Part shown: piece after piece, positions 60,786-64,000 of the stretch | Layout: each line of letters starts with the position of its first letter | Numbering within the stretch: the stretch's first letter is position 1 | Assembly (NCBI GenBank): GCA_023715185.1 | Contig: JAMCAN010000001.1 | Location: forward strand, 1,488,001 to 1,552,000 | Length of the DNA: 64,000 nucleotides | Source: Planococcus sp. MER TA 32b | GTDB taxonomy: Bacteria; Bacillota; Bacilli; Bacillales_A; Planococcaceae | Reading direction: 5' to 3' | The notes under the pieces: generated by a model | Databases searched by the model: none | What the model saw: the letters and a program-made list of their open reading frames with translations, nothing else | What the model was told of the DNA's origin: nothing | Program-made: the position numbers and the translations under genes

Positions 60786-60917
60786 AAGCGTTCGTAAAAG
60801 TATCTGGAAAAAAGCGGACGTTCGTAAAGTGGCTATCTACTTTTACGAACGTTTAATTTTACTATTCTTAACTTTTTTTATTCCGTTCGTAAAAGTGTAC
60901 TTTTACGAACGGTTTTT
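60786..60917. repeat. Set of CGTTCGTAAAAGT inverted repeats
   Basis: CGTTCGTAAAAGT occurs at about 60788 and, in inverted pairs, as ACGTTCGTAAAGT / ACTTTTACGAACGT (60829-60862) and CCGTTCGTAAAAGT / ACTTTTACGAACGG (about 60882-60912), the last followed by five T. Five closely related arms within 130 bases; terminators or IS ends are possible. No gene overlaps. Confidence 0.8.
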
Positions 60918-60947
60918 ATTTTATACTATTTATGTTGAGTTAGCCGG

Positions 60948-61064
60948 ATGACCCAGAAAGAGATCATGGACTTTCTCTTGTTATTCAATCAGGTCCCCCG
61001 GAAAGTACTTAATTACAATACGCCATTTGAGGTATTCATGAATTTCTTGCCGCGTTCGACTTGA
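60948..61064 (+). pseudogene. IS30-family transposase remnant (C-terminal fragment)
   Basis: 38 codons from ATG 60948 to TGA 61062-61064. VPRKVLNYNTPFEVFMNFLP matches the last part of IS30-type transposases (N-x-R-P-R-K-x-L-x-x-x-T-P-x-E-V-F), but everything upstream is missing. It is a relic. Confidence 0.7.
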
Positions 61065-61266
61065 GTTGACAATTTATATTCTCTAACTTTTTTTTTAATT
61101 CGAAATAGAATGATATTGACATAATAATATAATACAAAACTACTATATATATAGCTGTATTAAATAAACTTAAATCTTTTTTAAAGTAATAAAAAATCAC
61201 TGCTGTTATTAATAATGAAAATGGGTATATTAAAAATACATAATTAAATCTTTGATGAATTTTCAT
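61036..61266 (-). CDS. Small AT-rich membrane protein, possibly truncated
   Basis: 76 residues with two predicted membrane helices (VFLIYPFSLLITAVIFYYF and TAIYIVVLYYIIMSISF). AGGAGA lies about six bases before ATG 61266. Composition is far more AT-rich than neighbours, suggesting transfer. Its last ~10 codons are encoded on the complement of the IS30 remnant, so the original C-terminus was probably replaced by the insertion. Function unknown. Confidence 0.5.
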   Translation of the reverse strand: MKIHQRFNYVFLIYPFSLLITAVIFYYFKKDLSLFNTAIYIVVLYYIIMSISFYFELKKKLENINCQLKSNAARNS

Positions 61267-61609
61267 CACTTATCTCCTAATATTGATATATTTTTTTAAA
61301 AAATACTTTCTCAAGAATATTAAATTCATTTAAAGAATTTTATTACAATTTTCACATTATCAGACTACTATAACTTTTTGAAATATAAGTTACAAGTAAA
61401 TTTTCAGTAATATAATGAAGCTCTTCTAAAAAGACGATCTCTATAATTTCTATTATTAGCCTTTAGTGATAGTTAAACGGGACTCCAAACGGTGGAAACT
61501 TTAACAGGGGATCCGTTTGGGTTCAGTTCACAATTATCTTCTATGCCTCTATTATTCTGTCTTATAACTTTTCAGGCGTGTTGATTAACCAATAAATGAC
61601 AGACTCCTC

Positions 61610-61850
61610 CTACTGGGAGCGAAATACTCGTACAAAAATGCCGTCAATGCATCTAGCCAAATAAGAGGCAAGGTGCTGCGCTGAAAGGCCATGAGCGATA
61701 TGGACGGCTTCCGGATAGCTGGTTTTTTCTTTTAATAAAGTCATTGCAACAGCACATACGCAATCAGTGCGGCAAACAATTGATTATAGATAGCATTGGA
61801 TGTTTGGCCGAGTAGTTTTGGTATTTTTAGAAAAAGTTGATTCGGAAATT
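61610..61850 (-). pseudogene. Degenerate transposase remnant (IS4-like)
   Basis: On the minus strand the text reads KIPKLLGQTSNAIYNQLFAA, then LIAYVLLQ and a stop, then in another frame further transposase-like residues. SNAIYNQLFAALIAYVLL is typical of the C-terminal part of IS4-family DDE transposases. Frame shifts show it is dead. The surrounding 61267-62032 region has no intact gene; CCAAACGG / CCGTTTGG at 61487-61528 may be a vestige of an element end. Confidence 0.6.
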
Positions 61851-62032
61851 AAATTTGGTTTACATATGATCGCTTATCGGAAGCTGCATAAATACAATAA
61901 GGGAAAAGGTAGATAAAATCACCTTTTCTCTTTTTTAACGTTAAAATCTACTTTAAGAAGAAATTAATTCATCTCCCAATTTCCTTTAATATGAATTCCT
62001 AAAACAAAGAAGTTCACCATATTTTATTAAAA

Positions 62033-62059
62033 TGAAACCCATATCCACTTACCGCCGTC
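62033..62059 (+). promoter_or_regulatory. ECF-type promoter of the sigma-factor operon
   Basis: TGAAAC (62033-62038), 17-base gap, CGTC (62056-62059) followed by TTA. This is the standard ECF pattern, so the sigma factor probably activates its own operon. Confidence 0.75.
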
Positions 62060-62117
62060 TTAGGGGTACTCAAAAAGAAAAAGCTAAGCAGAGAAAGCAA
62101 CGAAAGGGGGAATCGTG

Positions 62118-62669
62118 GTGACAGAATCGGAAAAGATTAGCTTCTCTAGTATCGATCAGGACCAATGGCTGGCAGATTTGATGGACGAATACGGAGACCG
62201 CTTGACGAAACTGGCCTTTAGTTACCTCCGAGACTGGGGGAAAGCACAGGAAGTTGTCCAAGATGTTTTTTTAACTTGCTACCAGCAGTACGATACATAC
62301 GAAGAAATTCAATCCTATAAAGCATGGATGTACCGAATTACCATCAACCGCTGCAAAGATGTGCTGAGGAGTGCCTGGGCCAGGCGTGTCGTAGTCAACA
62401 ACAGCTTGTTCCAGTTCCTTCGGTCGAAAGAACCGTCACCCGAAAATGCTTCGCTGCAAAAAGACGCGGACATTCTGTTGGCAGAAAAGGTCATGGAGCT
62501 GCCGGTCAAGTACAGGGAAATCATTCATTTGCATTATTACGAAGAGTTGTCCATACAGGAAATTTCGCTGCTGCTGAAAACCAACGGAAATACCGTGAAA
62601 ACCCGCTTGAAAAGAGGGCGCAGCCTTCTGGGGGAAACGATGGAGAGAGGTGAATGGAATGAAGGATAG
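62118..62669 (+). CDS. ECF-type RNA polymerase sigma factor
   Basis: 183 residues. Region 2 with YGDRLTKLAFSYL and VVQDVFLTCYQQY; region 4 with LPVKYREIIHLHYYEELSIQ and EISLLLKTNGNTVKTRLKRG, whose helix-turn-helix recognises the -35 box. No region 1 or 3, as in ECF factors. Start GTG 62118 has AAAGGGGG at seven-base spacing; GTG 62115 is closer. It overlaps the next gene by 11 bases, and an ECF-type promoter precedes it. Confidence 0.94.
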   Translation: MTESEKISFSSIDQDQWLADLMDEYGDRLTKLAFSYLRDWGKAQEVVQDVFLTCYQQYDTYEEIQSYKAWMYRITINRCKDVLRSAWARRVVVNNSLFQFLRSKEPSPENASLQKDADILLAEKVMELPVKYREIIHLHYYEELSIQEISLLLKTNGNTVKTRLKRGRSLLGETMERGEWNEG

Positions 62670-63477
62670 ATTGTCAGGCTACCGCGATGCTATGAACAGA
62701 AGTGTGTTCAAGGATGAGAAATTCACGTCCCGCCATAAACAGGACGTGTTTGCCAAGATTAAAAAAGACAAGAAGAAAAGCAACGAGTGGCTGCCCCGAA
62801 CAGCGAGTGTGGCATTTGGAATCTTATTTCTTCTATTTGGTGGTTATTTTCTGTTTGAAGTGACTTCGAATTCGGTCGATCAAGCTGAATCACCTTCACA
62901 GTCGGAACCGGCATCTAACGGAAGTGAAATTACGCCTCCGCCAATAGACGAAGAGACGGAAAACAAAGATGAAGAAAGTCCAGCATCGGATGAAGAATGG
63001 ATTCAGGAATATCCATATAAAGAAATCAAGGAACACTTCGACAGCTATGAACTTCCGGAAGAAGGAAGAGTGGAAGGCGGATATACTGGTAGAGTGACAT
63101 ACGAAAATGGCTATACGTTCGACAGTAAAACGAAATCCATGATGAGTCGGGAACATTCGGATGAAGGTCCGGCTGAACCGACTGAAGGTCAGAAGATTGG
63201 TGTCATCATGGGTTTTCTTACCGATGCGTCTGGCATCCCGGAGCCGGGGAACAGGACGATTTCGAATGCATCAGATCAGATGTACCATCCCCTTTCCAGA
63301 TTCGAGCAAATAAGGGAACTGAATGACTTTGCGCCGTTGGAAGAGTGGCTGGCAGAAACTGAAGACATTCTAAAGAAGGTTGAAACCAGCCAAACAGCGG
63401 AAGAAAATGAAAAATATTATCTGGAAAGCTATGAGAGACTTCAGAAAATGAATACATTGATAAAAGGAGAGGAGTAG
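62659..63477 (+). CDS. Membrane-anchored protein, candidate anti-sigma factor
   Basis: 272 residues. A basic cytoplasmic N-terminus of about 45 residues, one membrane helix (ASVAFGILFLLFGGYFLFE) and a long outside part with an acidic linker (TENKDEESPASDEEWIQEYP). Layout and gene order fit an anti-sigma factor holding the upstream ECF factor, but no zinc-binding H-x3-C-x2-C motif is visible. ATG 62659 follows GAGAGGTGAA. No family recognised. Confidence 0.75.
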   Translation: MKDRLSGYRDAMNRSVFKDEKFTSRHKQDVFAKIKKDKKKSNEWLPRTASVAFGILFLLFGGYFLFEVTSNSVDQAESPSQSEPASNGSEITPPPIDEETENKDEESPASDEEWIQEYPYKEIKEHFDSYELPEEGRVEGGYTGRVTYENGYTFDSKTKSMMSREHSDEGPAEPTEGQKIGVIMGFLTDASGIPEPGNRTISNASDQMYHPLSRFEQIRELNDFAPLEEWLAETEDILKKVETSQTAEENEKYYLESYERLQKMNTLIKGEE

Positions 63478-63479
63478 AG

Positions 63480-63989
63480 ATGCTGAAAAAAGTGGTAGTG
63501 GGAGTTCCGTTGCTGACATTAGTGGGGTTATGTATATTTGTCATCTTCCTCAATCTGGACAGTTCCGATTCGGCCAGTGTACAAGAAGAGAAAGTGAACG
63601 ATACTAAAACAGCGAGTTTTGATTCGTCAGAGAATGTTTTTACAGATCCGAAAGAATACGGTCAGCCAATTGAGAACAGCCGATTTGGTGAACCGAAAGA
63701 CTTTATCCTGGCCATTCATAGGGAGTGGAGTGAAATGGCTAGGGGAGAACAAAATGATATTTCTTCCGGTTCAGAAAGCTATGGACTCATTTCTGCTCTA
63801 GTGACTGAAATCAATTATTTAAGAGCCAATATAGATGGCGCATTGACTGCAGAGTTTGACGCGCTTCAGGAGACCGCCTTTAAACTGACGGATTCTTCAG
63901 TGGGATTAACTGAAAAAGAACGAACATCTTTAATCCCCCGATTTGAGAACCAGCTGAATGAGCTGTTCTCTGTTATGATGAATCGCTGA
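63480..63989 (+). CDS. Membrane-anchored or secreted protein of unknown function
   Basis: 169 residues. A hydrophobic helix at about residues 4-24 and then a hydrophilic outside part rich in Glu and Ser. There is no lipobox Cys at the usual place, so an anchor or uncleaved signal is likely. GGAGAGGAG precedes the ATG; the gene follows the anti-sigma candidate by two bases and should share its message. No family recognised. It ends 11 bases before the window edge. Confidence 0.8.
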   Translation: MLKKVVVGVPLLTLVGLCIFVIFLNLDSSDSASVQEEKVNDTKTASFDSSENVFTDPKEYGQPIENSRFGEPKDFILAIHREWSEMARGEQNDISSGSESYGLISALVTEINYLRANIDGALTAEFDALQETAFKLTDSSVGLTEKERTSLIPRFENQLNELFSVMMNR

Positions 63990-64000
63990 TCAATTGGAAA

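Noticed and set aside
61487-61528. CCAAACGG / CCGTTTGG inverted repeat as a terminator
   Set aside because: There is a long unstructured loop and no T run; it may be a vestigial element end but this cannot be supported.
1-64000. CRISPR arrays, rRNA, tRNA, prophage or intact IS elements
   Set aside because: No regularly spaced direct repeats, RNA genes, integrase or complete transposase gene were seen; only two transposase relics.

Overview
The window looks like chromosomal DNA of a low-to-moderate GC Gram-positive bacterium of the Bacillales, most likely a Planococcaceae member (Planococcus, Planomicrobium or Sporosarcina-like). That is inferred from Bacillus-type gene neighbourhoods (xpaC next to a TelA/YaaN gene, ykoFEDC, nadB-nadC-nadA beside a nifS-like gene, ptsHI beside fruRKA), strong AGGAGG-type ribosome binding sites, sigma-A, sigma-B and ECF promoters, frequent TTG/GTG starts and T-run terminators. 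No rRNA, tRNA, CRISPR array or intact mobile element was seen.

Layout. 1-5.7 kb: telA-xpaC, two cold-shock-domain genes (the first behind a long leader with a 20-bp perfect hairpin), a YkvA-type membrane protein and the ABC-F protein YkpA. 5.7-12.6 kb: CynX-type MFS carrier, HAD nucleotidase, acetyltransferase, MsrA, LCP cell-wall ligase, AI-2E-type permease, a short Spo0M-like protein and a lipoprotein. 12.6-16.2 kb: the ykoFEDC ECF importer for a thiamine precursor under a TPP riboswitch with its own terminator. 16.6-18.7 kb: DsbA/FrnE-like oxidoreductase and two IDEAL-domain paralogues. 18.9-22 kb: a sugar-catabolic operon (two Gfo/Idh/MocA dehydrogenases around a ThuA protein) with an upstream palindrome. 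22-25.7 kb: SCP2 protein, a gene under a LexA-like box, a Bax-inhibitor-1 protein and a Na+/H+ antiporter. 25.8-28.4 kb: a compact HD-hydrolase / macro-domain / vWA gene set. 29-31 kb: two sigma-B-type YflT-DUF2382 stress paralogues. 32.7-39.3 kb: NAD biosynthesis (nadBCA with divergent nifS), then an OsmC-family gene whose reading frame is interrupted by a single UGA exactly where the catalytic cysteine should be, then glycerate kinase. 39.6-43.6 kb: a lipid/envelope gene set, NAT and lysoplasmalogenase-like protein. 43.6-53 kb: K+ channel, SGNH hydrolase, DUF212, a LacI regulator with an MBL hydrolase, a frameshifted DUF2294 gene, asparagine synthetase and NADHX dehydratase. 53.1-53.6 kb: a probable type I toxin-antitoxin locus. 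54-59.8 kb: ptsHI divergent from fruR-fruK-fruA, with a cre box inside the fru promoter spacer. 59.9-64 kb: an ATPase, an AT-rich zone with IS remnants, and an ECF sigma operon running to the window end.

Between genes lie at least four copies of a 160-231 bp structured repeat with inverted ends (3147, 8211, 17750, 28510). Its central hairpin shows compensatory base changes between copies. One copy of a different GC-rich palindromic repeat sits at 16311.

The most interesting observations are the UGA-interrupted OsmC gene with a bacterial-SECIS-like hairpin, the covarying repeat family, the type I toxin-antitoxin locus with its antisense promoter and terminator both visible, the HD/macro/vWA cluster, and the hairpin-terminator in the cold-shock leader.
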